A DNA stretch of 5,503 nt from Bacteroidales bacterium (GTDB taxonomy: Bacteria; Bacteroidota; Bacteroidia; Bacteroidales; UBA932): positions 1-5,503 of the forward strand of contig JAIKYL010000177.1 in NCBI GenBank assembly GCA_024683255.1, read 5' to 3'. Below the pieces are notes generated by a model that ran no database searches, had not been told where the DNA came from, and saw only the letters and a program-made list of their open reading frames with translations. Made by a program: the position numbers and the translations under genes. This document shows positions 1-5,503 of this stretch, one piece after another (the stretch's first letter is position 1; every line of letters starts with the position of its first letter).

Positions 1-1
1 G

Positions 2-75
2 TCGAGATGATCCGACTCGAACGGACGACCCCCACGTCCCGAACGTGGTGCGCTAGCCAACTGCGCTACATCTCG
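2..75 (-). tRNA. tRNA-Pro (anticodon CGG)
   Basis: This 74-nt sequence folds into a full cloverleaf on the minus strand. The acceptor stem is CGAGATG/CATCTCG with seven Watson-Crick pairs, the D stem is GCGC/GCGC, the anticodon stem is CCACG/CGTGG around the loop TTCGGGA, and the T stem is GTCCG/CGGAT with one G-U pair around TTCGAGT. The anticodon CGG lies at 39-41 and reads the proline codon CCG. C1-G72, discriminator A73 and G37 are all typical of bacterial tRNA-Pro and support the identity. It starts 15 nt after the rpsT stop codon with no promoter in between, so it is probably transcribed with rpsT. Base 1 of the window would be the first C of a 3' CCA, but the window ends there, so whether CCA is encoded cannot be seen. 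Confidence 0.95.
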
Positions 76-90
76 AGGATGTGGCCGCCC

Positions 91-345
91 TTAGGCGAGC
101 TTGTTGATATAAACGGCCAGACCGCTTTTGAGGTTGGCTGCTTTGTTCTTGTGAATGACACCGATCTTGGCCAGTTTGTCAATCATTGCATACACTTTGG
201 GAGCATTCTCCTGAGCTGCAGCTTTGTCGGTGGTGTTACGAAGGTCCCGGATAGCGTTACGGGTTGTCTTTGCATAATACTTGTTATGCAGGCGGTGACG
301 CTCATTCTGACGGGCGGCACGCGCGGCGGATTTAGTGTTTGCCAT
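91..345 (-). CDS. rpsT: 30S ribosomal protein S20
   Basis: The 84-residue product is ribosomal protein S20, which binds 16S rRNA early in assembly of the small subunit. The N-terminus [22 protein letters not shown] is the family signature, followed by a long basic helical region ([12 protein letters not shown]), an acidic and alanine-rich middle, and the C-terminal [17 protein letters not shown]. Length is within the usual 84-90 residues. The start is the only plausible one because MAN is the conserved beginning. There is no Shine-Dalgarno sequence. The 23 nt upstream are very A/T-rich (AAAAAAGTAAAATA), as is common for translation starts in Bacteroidota. The gene sits between tRNA-Glu upstream and tRNA-Pro downstream on the same strand, and no TAnnTTTG box is present in either spacer. 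It is therefore probably expressed from the promoter ahead of tRNA-Glu and released by tRNA processing. Confidence 0.97.
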   Translation of the reverse strand: MANTKSAARAARQNERHRLHNKYYAKTTRNAIRDLRNTTDKAAAQENAPKVYAMIDKLAKIGVIHKNKAANLKSGLAVYINKLA

Positions 346-368
346 TATTTTACTTTTTTATATTTTGG

Positions 369-440
369 TAGTGGGTAGGAGAATCGAACTCCTATTGCGG
401 GAATGAAAATCCCGAGTACTAACCGTTATACGAACCCACC
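369..440 (-). tRNA. tRNA-Glu (anticodon TTC)
   Basis: The 72-nt minus-strand cloverleaf has acceptor GGTGGGT/ACCCACT (first pair G-U, the other six Watson-Crick), D stem GTAT/GTAC, anticodon stem CGGGA/TCCCG around the loop TTTTCAT, a 4-nt variable loop, and T stem AGGAG/CTCCT around TTCGATT. The anticodon TTC lies at 405-407 and reads the glutamate codons GAA and GAG. The discriminator A is followed directly by CCA at 366-368, so the 3' end may be encoded. The TC G TAT segment after the acceptor resembles the start of other bacterial tRNA-Glu genes. A strong Bacteroidota promoter lies immediately upstream (455-485), giving a predicted 5' leader of about 11 nt. rpsT follows 23 nt downstream. 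The terminal G1-U72 pair is a small oddity. Confidence 0.95.
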
Positions 441-454
441 AAACTTTGGGACTG

Positions 455-485
455 CAAAGGTAAAAATTTTTTTTAAGCAAACAAA
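455..485 (-). promoter_or_regulatory. Bacteroidota-type promoter for tRNA-Glu - rpsT - tRNA-Pro
   Basis: Read on the minus strand, TTTG (482-485) is followed after 19 nt by TACCTTTG (455-462). This is a full match to the -33/-7 consensus TTTG ... TAnnTTTG used by the primary sigma factor of Bacteroidota. The spacer is an A/T-rich run (AAAAAAAATTTTT). If the box is centred at -7, transcription would begin near position 451, about 11 nt before the tRNA-Glu 5' end. The -33 box starts within 2 nt of the DUF4837 stop codon, so nothing separates the two transcription units and I see no terminator hairpin between them. The first bases after the box (CA) are the same as at the ruvX promoter in this window. 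Confidence 0.85.
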
Positions 486-486
486 A

Positions 487-1497
487 TTATTTCTCATCTT
501 TTTTCCACTCAAAGGAGTAGAGCAAAGATTCCACCTCGCGGAGGTACTGGCGCTTGTCGTAAATGGGGGCATAAACATATGCTTCCATCACAATAATATC
601 CTTACCGTCCTGGCTGTAGAAGGAGTGGGAGACAAACGGTCCGCCCATGAAATAATTGTACACATCCCAGAATCCGCGGGTCTCCACGAACTCCCGGCCA
701 TGGAAACGCAGGTAGCGCATGGTGGGCTCAAAAGCGGTGGCGGTGGTCATGTAAGTGCCCTCATACGGTCCGGGAACATTTTCCTGCATGAAGCGGTTCC
801 GGGTTGCGATGATGTTGTCCAGCGTGAACAGGCCGGCATCCTGGGTGGCGGGATACTTGTAGATGAGGACGGCCTGGCTGGTGGCATGCTTTTCATCGGC
901 AATCCACACAAAGGAGTCCGTGGCCTTGCGGAGCTTATAGCCGGAAGGGAAGTGGATGATGCCGCCGGTGAGCTTTGCTACCGGTTCCTGCAGGGAGTAT
1001 TCCTCGTACAGCTTGGCGTTGGCAATGATACGGTCCCTTTCGGCCTGCTCGAAGTATTCGGCCACCGTGGCGCCGTTCTCCTGGAACAGCTGCAGGGCGC
1101 CGTTCTCGTCGTATGCATTCACCTGGGCCACCACCTGCGGCTGGGCCCACTGGTTGGAATGATAGACCATTCCGGTGCTCTGGTTCTGCGGATTAATGTT
1201 GATAATGAGGATGTTCCGGTGCATCTTGAACATGGCGTTGAAGGTGTTGGTGGGAACATTGGACAAGGTGAAGAGCGGCTCCCGCTGGGCCAGGTAAGGG
1301 CAGTCGTCGGCCAGGACGCTGCGAATCTCGGCGCCCAGATTTCCGTCCCACTGTGCACGGTCGATCACCACCAGCACCTCGCCGGCCTTGCCGCTTACGT
1401 TGGGAAGCAGTTTTCCTTTCTTGTCATTCTTGCAGGCGGCCAGGGCCAGGATGCAGGCCGCAAATGCGAACAGTCTAGCAAAGTATTTCATAATCAT
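487..1497 (-). CDS. DUF4837 family lipoprotein
   Basis: This 336-residue protein of unknown function most resembles the DUF4837 family of Bacteroidota. It begins with a lipoprotein signal: a short basic start (MIMKYFARLF), a hydrophobic stretch (residues 9-21) and the lipobox LAAC with Cys22. The mature protein starts CKNDKKG and should be lipid-anchored. Family-like segments are the N-terminal LPNVSGKAGEVLVVID (31-46) and the stretch QREPLFTLSNVPTNTFNAMF (71-90). No catalytic motif is visible. The mature part looks like a soluble, mixed alpha/beta periplasmic or surface-exposed domain, rich in aromatic residues towards the C-terminus. The ATG overlaps the rseP stop as ATGA, which supports this start and suggests coupled translation; Met3 is an alternative start. 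Being last in the M23-dxr-rseP operon suggests an envelope role, possibly linked to RseP, but that is inference. Family assignment is from memory of the sequence pattern. Confidence 0.85.
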   Translation of the reverse strand: MIMKYFARLFAFAACILALAACKNDKKGKLLPNVSGKAGEVLVVIDRAQWDGNLGAEIRSVLADDCPYLAQREPLFTLSNVPTNTFNAMFKMHRNILIININPQNQSTGMVYHSNQWAQPQVVAQVNAYDENGALQLFQENGATVAEYFEQAERDRIIANAKLYEEYSLQEPVAKLTGGIIHFPSGYKLRKATDSFVWIADEKHATSQAVLIYKYPATQDAGLFTLDNIIATRNRFMQENVPGPYEGTYMTTATAFEPTMRYLRFHGREFVETRGFWDVYNYFMGGPFVSHSFYSQDGKDIIVMEAYVYAPIYDKRQYLREVESLLYSFEWKKDEK

Positions 1498-2828
1498 CGA
1501 ATTAATCTAGCAATATCGTTACCAAAAGCCAGCACCATGAGGGCCAGCAGGAGTATCATTCCAATTACCTGGGTTACCAGGAGGAAGCGGTCGCTGGGCT
1601 TGCGGCGGGTAATCATCTCATACAGGCAGATGACAATATGTCCGCCGTCCAGCGCGGGGATGGGCAGCAGGTTCATTACGCCCAGCATGATGGACAGCAG
1701 CGCCAGGATCTGGAGGAACTGGTACCAGTCCCAGGCCGAAGGAAATACTTGGCCGATGGCGATGAAACTGCCCACCGACTTGTAGGCTTCCGTGCGCGGT
1801 GTGGCCACCAGCCGGAGATCCTGCAGGTAGCCGCCCACGGTGCTCCAGGTAAGATCCCACCCGGCAGGGATGGCCTGTCCCAGGGTATAGTTACGGAGCT
1901 CTACCGAAGGGTTGCGGAAGTAGATGCCCAGCCGTCCCAGGCTGTCCACCTGGAGGGGGAGGGAGAGGGTATCGGCCTCCCGGATCACCTGCACGGGCAA
2001 TGCTTCGCCGGGATGGACGCGCATCACCTTCTGGGCGTCCTGCAGGTAGGGGGTGGGGATATCGGCAATGGAGGCGATACGGTCTCCGCGGATGAGTCCG
2101 GCGCCGGCATTGGGGGAGCTGGTCATTACGCTATCCACCACAAAGGGAATGGCCAGGTCAAACATGCCGGGAGTATTCACCACAGCGCCCAGAAGGGCCT
2201 GGTCAATATAGATGTCCAGCGTGTCTGTTCCACGGAGGACTGTGGCTTTCCGGGCCTGTCGGCGGGCCAGATCGGCCTGCAGGGAGAGGAAATCCTCCGG
2301 CTCATAATCGTCAAAACGGAGGATGCGGTCTCCCGTGCGGAAGCCAAGTTCATAACCCAGTTCATTTACGTAGATGGGATTGTCCCGGGAGACGTAAGTG
2401 GAGCCCCAGATGGCCAGGATCACAATGTACAGGCCGATGGCCAGGATAAAGTTGTTGAGCACGCCTCCGGCCATCACGAACAGTCGCTGCCAGGCGGGCT
2501 TGGTGCGGAATTCCCAGGGCTGCGGATCCTGTTTGAGGCTTTCCGTGTCCATGGATTCGTCCACCATGCCGGCAATCTTGCAATAGCCGCCCAAAGGCAG
2601 CCAGCCAATGCCGTATTCCGTCTCCCACTGGGCTGCAGCGGGGAAAAGTTTCACAAACCAGGATGCCTTGGTGGAGAAGAGCTTTACGCCTCCCACATCA
2701 AAGAAAAGGAAGAATTTGTCCACCCGGATGCGGAAGATCTTGGCCCACATAAAGTGACCAGCCTCATGGATAATGATGAGGATGGAAAGGGCCAGGATAA
2801 CCTGGAGAATTTTCAGGAGTACGGTCAT
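1494..2828 (-). CDS. rseP: RIP metalloprotease RseP (site-2 protease)
   Basis: The 444-residue product is an inner-membrane zinc protease that cuts substrates within the membrane, such as anti-sigma factors and leftover signal peptides. The first transmembrane helix (about 4-25) ends in the zinc-binding HEAGH motif (21-25, catalytic Glu22). The family-typical GIGWLPLGGYCKIAGMVDES lies at 73-92 and a second membrane segment with MAGGVLNN at 119-126. Two PDZ-like regions follow (about 150-215 and 225-285, with GFRTGDRIL and GLIRGDRIAS). The third helix carries NLLPIPALDGG (386-396) with the zinc ligand Asp394, and a final helix spans 414-437. All key residues are present, so it should be active. 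Its ATG overlaps the dxr stop, and its stop overlaps the DUF4837 start, both as ATGA. The E. coli partner RseA is not seen here; in Bacteroidota other anti-sigma factors are likely substrates. Confidence 0.97.
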   Translation of the reverse strand: MTVLLKILQVILALSILIIIHEAGHFMWAKIFRIRVDKFFLFFDVGGVKLFSTKASWFVKLFPAAAQWETEYGIGWLPLGGYCKIAGMVDESMDTESLKQDPQPWEFRTKPAWQRLFVMAGGVLNNFILAIGLYIVILAIWGSTYVSRDNPIYVNELGYELGFRTGDRILRFDDYEPEDFLSLQADLARRQARKATVLRGTDTLDIYIDQALLGAVVNTPGMFDLAIPFVVDSVMTSSPNAGAGLIRGDRIASIADIPTPYLQDAQKVMRVHPGEALPVQVIREADTLSLPLQVDSLGRLGIYFRNPSVELRNYTLGQAIPAGWDLTWSTVGGYLQDLRLVATPRTEAYKSVGSFIAIGQVFPSAWDWYQFLQILALLSIMLGVMNLLPIPALDGGHIVICLYEMITRRKPSDRFLLVTQVIGMILLLALMVLAFGNDIARLIR

Positions 2829-3976
2829 ATTCTGCTGCCGGCCATTCGGAAGGCCTCCTCGTGGGTGGCGAAAATGTCATCCAGCGAGGGTTCTTGAGCA
2901 AATTTCACGCCATCCATTACACGGGAGATGATTTCCGGGATGTCGTAAAAGCCGATTTTGTCCTTCAGATAGGCGGCAACGGCCGCTTCGTTGGCGGCAT
3001 TCATGGCGCAGGGAATGTTCCCGCCCCGCTCCATGGCATCCGAGGCCAGTTGCAGGCAGGGGAACTTTTCGCGGTCCGGTTCAAAGAAAGTGAGGTCTTG
3101 TAATTCGCTGAAATTAAGGCGCTTCCCGTCCAGTGGAAGCCGTTCCGGATAGGCTAGGGCCAAGGCTATCGGAAGGCGCATGTCCGGGTAGCCCAGCTGG
3201 GCGATGACCGCACCATCGGCAAATTCCACCATGGAATGAATTACCGACTCCGGATGCACCACAACATGGATGCGGGAAGGCTCCACGTCAAAGAGCCATT
3301 TGGCTTCCACCATCTCAAAGCCCTTGTTCATCATGGTGGCCGAATCTATGGTGATCTTGGCGCCCATGTCCCAGTTGGGATGCTTGAGGGCCTGCTCCTT
3401 GCGGGCCTGCGCTATCTTTTCGCGGGGCCAGGTGCGGAAGGGACCGCCGGAAGCGGTGAGATGGATAAGGTGCACGGGATTACCCTGGGCGCCCAGCAGG
3501 CACTGGAAGATGGCCGAATGCTCCGAATCCACCGGCAAGATGGGGGCCTTGCATATACGGGCTTTCTCCATGACCAGGGAACCAGCAGCCACCAGCGTTT
3601 CCTTGTTGGCCAGGGCGATGGTCTTACCGGCCTCAATGGCGGCCAGCGTGGGCCGGAGCCCGCTGAAACCCACCATGGCGGCCACCACCACATCCACTTC
3701 CGGAGCCTGCACCAGCGCACAGGCTTCCTCAATGCCGGAGTGCACCTGGATGCTGGCGGGAAGGGCGTCCCGCACCTCCCGGTACTTGTCCGGATTGCAG
3801 ATGACAACGTGCGGAACCTTAAACGCAAGTGCTTGCTCTACAAGCAGTTCCGCGCTGTTGTTGGCCGATAACATGAAGATGTCGAAGCGGTCCGGATGCT
3901 GCCGGACCACGTCCAGGGTCTGAGTGCCGATGGACCCGGTGGATCCCAATACCGCAATATGTTTTTTCTCTGTCAT
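2825..3976 (-). CDS. dxr: 1-deoxy-D-xylulose 5-phosphate reductoisomerase
   Basis: The enzyme converts 1-deoxy-D-xylulose 5-phosphate to 2-C-methyl-D-erythritol 4-phosphate with NADPH, the first committed step of the MEP isoprenoid pathway, in the cytosol. At 383 residues it has normal length. Visible motifs are the NADPH-binding GSTGSIG (11-17), ALANKETLVAAG (121-132), PVDSEHSAIFQCL (148-160) with metal ligands Asp150 and Glu152, TASGGPF (174-180), DSATMMNKGFEMVEA (211-225) with Lys218 and the third metal ligand Glu221, HPESVIHSM (241-249) and MNAANEAAVAAYL (325-337). The ATG at 3974-3976 is chosen because only five codons precede the Rossmann strand. The frame stays open up to 4051, but that extension reads through a repeat and the M23 3' end. 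The start codon and second codon lie inside the 27-nt repeat at 3971-3997. The stop overlaps the rseP start as ATGA. Confidence 0.97.
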   Translation of the reverse strand: MTEKKHIAVLGSTGSIGTQTLDVVRQHPDRFDIFMLSANNSAELLVEQALAFKVPHVVICNPDKYREVRDALPASIQVHSGIEEACALVQAPEVDVVVAAMVGFSGLRPTLAAIEAGKTIALANKETLVAAGSLVMEKARICKAPILPVDSEHSAIFQCLLGAQGNPVHLIHLTASGGPFRTWPREKIAQARKEQALKHPNWDMGAKITIDSATMMNKGFEMVEAKWLFDVEPSRIHVVVHPESVIHSMVEFADGAVIAQLGYPDMRLPIALALAYPERLPLDGKRLNFSELQDLTFFEPDREKFPCLQLASDAMERGGNIPCAMNAANEAAVAAYLKDKIGFYDIPEIISRVMDGVKFAQEPSLDDIFATHEEAFRMAGSRI

Positions 3977-3997
3977 TCTGAGCGAAGCGAAGAATCT
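3971..3997. repeat. Putative dispersed short repeat at the M23/dxr junction
   Basis: On the minus strand this 27-nt segment begins AGATTCTTCGCTTCGCTCAG and ends AATGACA. It contains a short tandem TTCGC-TTCGC and is an imperfect palindrome: ATTCT/AGAAT outer arms, two mismatches, then GC/GC. I recognise the sequence from memory as a motif scattered in many copies through some Bacteroidota and other bacterial genomes, often mis-translated as FFASLRMT in predicted proteins. There is only one copy in this window, so repetition itself cannot be seen here. It fills the whole 19-nt gap between the genes, contributes the last two bases of the M23 stop TAG, and contains the dxr ATG plus its second codon ACA. 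Confidence 0.6.
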
Positions 3998-4838
3998 AAA
4001 AACTGATGTACTCTGCCGGATCCACCGCGGCGCCCTCATACCACAGCTCAAAATGCAGATGGTCTCCCGAGGTGAGAGAGGAAGACGATGCCACCATGCC
4101 CACCGGGGTGCCGCCCTTTACCACGTCTCCGCTCTTTTTGAGCAGCTTCTGGTTGTTCTTGTAGATGGAGATGATGTCTCCCTTGTGCTGGATGGCCAGG
4201 GTGTAGCCGCTGTCCTCTTCCCAGCCGCTATATACCACCGTACCGTCCAGAACGGCCATCACCGGCGTTCCCGCCGGGGCGGTAATGTCCACCCAGGGAT
4301 GCATCGGCCTTTCAAATCCGCGGGAGAGGACTCCCTTGAGCGGAGTATAGAAAGACAGGGCTTCGATGGGCAGGTTGCGCTGGGTTCCGGTAAGGTTGAA
4401 CTGTTCCCGCTGGGCTACATCGGCCCTGAGGACCGAGTCCTTGTAGGCCAGGTAGATGGAGTCCACGGTGGCGCGGGAGGCCTGGTTGGAAAGGATGAGA
4501 CTGTCCATCCGGATGGGAGCCTGTCCGGCTACCACGCGGCGGAGGTTTTCCGTATAAAGCTCCCACTGCAGGATACGGGTTTCCAGCGAGTCTATGCGCA
4601 GGGAATTCTGCACGGCCTGGCGGCGGGTATGGGCGTCCGGATAGCCGGGGATGAAGGTGCGGATGGGCGTATAGGCAATGAGGCAGAACAGTCCCACCAC
4701 CACAATGACCACGGCCGATATGGCCGCTACGATGAAGGTGGACCGGTTGAACCGCAGGCTCCAAAGCCGCTCATGGGACAGGGCGTCTATGAGCGAAAGT
4801 CGGAAGTTACGGTTTTTCTTGTTTTGCTGGTTGTCCAT
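3996..4838 (-). CDS. Membrane-anchored M23 family metallopeptidase
   Basis: The 280-residue protein is a likely peptidoglycan endopeptidase of the M23 (LytM/lysostaphin) family, or a regulator of such enzymes. A cytoplasmic N-terminus of about 34 residues precedes one transmembrane helix (about 35-57), then a helical, probably coiled linker (about 70-150) and a C-terminal M23 domain (about 160-280). Zinc-binding residues are intact: His180 and Asp184 in HPWVD, and His260 and His262 in HLHFELW. The domain also has the usual APAGTPVMAVLDGTVVYSG (187-205). Unlike degenerate LytM factors it should be catalytically competent. It is the first gene of the minus-strand operon; its ATG is only 22 nt from the divergent ruvX ATG. 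No good minus-strand promoter is visible in that gap. The stop TAG lies 19 nt before dxr. Its exact cell-wall substrate cannot be told from sequence. Confidence 0.92.
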   Translation of the reverse strand: MDNQQNKKNRNFRLSLIDALSHERLWSLRFNRSTFIVAAISAVVIVVVGLFCLIAYTPIRTFIPGYPDAHTRRQAVQNSLRIDSLETRILQWELYTENLRRVVAGQAPIRMDSLILSNQASRATVDSIYLAYKDSVLRADVAQREQFNLTGTQRNLPIEALSFYTPLKGVLSRGFERPMHPWVDITAPAGTPVMAVLDGTVVYSGWEEDSGYTLAIQHKGDIISIYKNNQKLLKKSGDVVKGGTPVGMVASSSSLTSGDHLHFELWYEGAAVDPAEYISF

Positions 4839-4854
4839 AAAATTCTTACCTTTG
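4823..4854 (+). promoter_or_regulatory. Bacteroidota-type promoter for ruvX-def
   Basis: TTTG (4823-4826), a 20-nt spacer and TACCTTTG (4847-4854) match the Bacteroidota -33/-7 consensus. The -33 box lies inside the first codons of the divergent M23 gene. With the box centred at -7, transcription would start near 4858, about 3 nt before the ruvX ATG, so the mRNA should have almost no leader. The sequence TACCTTTGCA is identical to the -7 region of the tRNA-Glu promoter at 453-462. Confidence 0.8.
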
Positions 4855-4860
4855 CACCGT

Positions 4861-5349
4861 ATGGACAGACTTGTTGGAATAGATTATGGCCTTAAGCGCA
4901 CCGGTCTTGCCGCCAGTGACCCTTTGGGCATCTTCGCTTCCGCGCTGGATACGGTAGATTCTACAAAGTTAATAGATTATCTCAAAAAATACGCGGAAAA
5001 AGAGAGAATCATTCGTTTTGTAGTGGGTTATCCGGTGAATCTGGACGGCCGGCCCGCAGAGGCGCAGGCTCATGTGGACGCCTTCCTGAAGGTGCTGGAA
5101 AAGGCTTTTCCGGAGGTTCCTGTAACATTGGAAGACGAGCGTTTCACCTCCGTGCTGGCCCACCGCGCCATGATTGACGGCGGGATGAAGGCGCAGCAGC
5201 GCCGGGACAAGGCCTCGGTGGACCGCATCAGCGCCGCCATCATCCTGCAGGGGTATCTGGACCGCACAAATGGCGGAAGCACTGCCATAGACCCCAGCAA
5301 CGTTCCGGAAAGCCTGTCCGTAAAAAACACCAAGAGGAGAAGAAAATGA
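4861..5349 (+). CDS. ruvX: RuvX/YqgF family nuclease (Holliday junction resolvase-like; pre-16S rRNA processing)
   Basis: This 162-residue RNase H-fold protein belongs to the YqgF/RuvX family, which is linked to 5' maturation of 16S rRNA and described as a putative Holliday junction resolvase. Family features are IDYGLKRTGLAASDPLG (7-23) with the first catalytic Asp8, FVVGYPVNLDG (53-63), TLEDERFTS (89-97) with the acidic residue of the second site, and DKASVDRISAAIILQGYL (116-133) with Asp121. The C-terminus ends in a basic tail (NTKRRRK). The ATG at 4861 fits the conserved start three residues before the first strand; the frame is open further upstream to 4678, but that part is antisense to the M23 gene. 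There is no Shine-Dalgarno sequence and the promoter ends 6 nt upstream. The stop overlaps the def start as ATGA, indicating a coupled ruvX-def operon. Confidence 0.95.
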   Translation: MDRLVGIDYGLKRTGLAASDPLGIFASALDTVDSTKLIDYLKKYAEKERIIRFVVGYPVNLDGRPAEAQAHVDAFLKVLEKAFPEVPVTLEDERFTSVLAHRAMIDGGMKAQQRRDKASVDRISAAIILQGYLDRTNGGSTAIDPSNVPESLSVKNTKRRRK

Positions 5350-5503
5350 TTAAACCCATCTACTTATACGGGGCCGAGGTGCTCCGCAAAAAAGCGGCCG
5401 ATGCAGACCTTTCCAACAAGGCCGGCATAGCCGCCCTGGTGCAGGACTTGAAGGACACCCTCTCCAAGGCCGATGGCTGCGGCCTGGCCGCACCCCAGAT
5501 AGG
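5346..5503 (+). CDS. def: Peptide deformylase (N-terminal part, cut by the window end)
   Basis: The visible 52 complete codons begin MIKPIYLYGAEVLRKKAADA and reach GCGLAAPQI, followed by the first two bases of a Gly codon. This is conserved motif 1 (GxGLAAPQ) of peptide deformylase, the iron or zinc enzyme that removes the formyl group from the first methionine of new proteins. YGAEVLRKKA at 8-17 matches the typical N-terminal segment near the substrate cleft. The Cys and HExxH metal-binding motifs (EGCLS and HEFDH in the family) lie beyond the window. The ATG overlaps the ruvX stop as ATGA, so the two are probably translated together. From memory, ruvX/yqgF and def are neighbours in other Bacteroidales as well. 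Confidence 0.93.
   Translation, partial: MIKPIYLYGAEVLRKKAADADLSNKAGIAALVQDLKDTLSKADGCGLAAPQI

Noticed and set aside
463..475. A-run followed by T-run (AAAAAAAATTTTT on the minus strand) as a possible terminator after DUF4837.
   Set aside because: It has no GC-containing stem, and it sits in the spacer between the -33 and -7 boxes of the tRNA-Glu promoter.
403..2897. Long plus-strand open frames (403-1785 and 1638-2897, over 400 codons each).
   Set aside because: They lie antisense to the intact DUF4837 and rseP genes, show no recognisable domain, are low-complexity in places (Gly/His/Val-rich), and one runs through tRNA-Glu. High GC content explains the lack of stops.
3236..3923. Overlapping plus-strand frames opposite dxr (3236-3871 and 3270-3923).
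   Set aside because: The minus strand carries an intact dxr with all catalytic motifs; these are shadow frames without domain signals.
3977..4051. N-terminal extension of dxr by 25 codons from the upstream ATG at 4051.
   Set aside because: It reads through the short repeat (giving FFASLRMT) and overlaps the end of the M23 gene out of frame. Dxr proteins begin a few residues before GSTGSIG, which fits the ATG at 3974-3976.
4678..4860. Upstream extension of the ruvX frame to an ATG at 4678.
   Set aside because: The extra part is antisense to the M23 coding sequence, has no similarity to the RuvX N-terminus, and lies upstream of the promoter that drives the gene.
1..5503. Search for mobile elements, CRISPR arrays, toxin-antitoxin or defence genes.
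   Set aside because: No transposase, integrase, regularly spaced repeats or unfamiliar small genes are visible; the coding space is filled by intact housekeeping genes. A tRNA at the edge could be an integration site, but nothing within the window supports that.

Overview
The window looks like a stretch of core chromosome from a fairly GC-rich member of the Bacteroidota, probably Bacteroidales. The evidence is two close matches to the phylum-specific sigma factor promoter (TTTG, 19-20 nt, TACCTTTG), the absence of Shine-Dalgarno sequences at the starts, a DUF4837 lipoprotein gene (a family I know from Bacteroidota) and the gene order M23 peptidase - dxr - rseP - DUF4837. Genus cannot be resolved from what is visible.

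Layout. Positions 2-440 (minus strand) hold a compact translation-apparatus unit, read tRNA-Glu(UUC), rpsT (ribosomal protein S20), tRNA-Pro(CGG), with spacers of only 23 and 15 nt and one clear promoter in front (455-485). Positions 487-4838 (minus strand) hold a four-gene envelope and isoprenoid operon, read membrane-anchored M23 metallopeptidase, dxr, rseP, DUF4837 lipoprotein. The dxr/rseP and rseP/DUF4837 pairs overlap by ATGA, so translation is probably coupled. M23 and dxr are separated by 19 nt, filled by what looks like a dispersed 27-nt repeat that also supplies the dxr start codon. From 4861 on the plus strand, divergently transcribed, come ruvX (YqgF family) and the first 52 codons of def (peptide deformylase), again overlapping by ATGA; the window cuts def. 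The ruvX promoter ends only 6 nt before the ATG, so its mRNA should be nearly leaderless.

How the genes fit together. The minus-strand operon combines peptidoglycan hydrolysis (M23), the first committed step of MEP isoprenoid synthesis (Dxr, which feeds undecaprenyl phosphate for cell-wall synthesis), intramembrane proteolysis (RseP) and a lipoprotein of unknown role: an envelope-growth group. The two other units serve ribosome assembly and protein maturation. The sequence is gene-dense, every long gene is intact, no gap exceeds about 50 nt, and I see no mobile element, CRISPR array, phage gene or defence system. The points most worth following are the repeat at the M23/dxr junction, the nearly leaderless ruvX message, the tRNA-mRNA-tRNA unit, and the coupling of DUF4837 to rseP.
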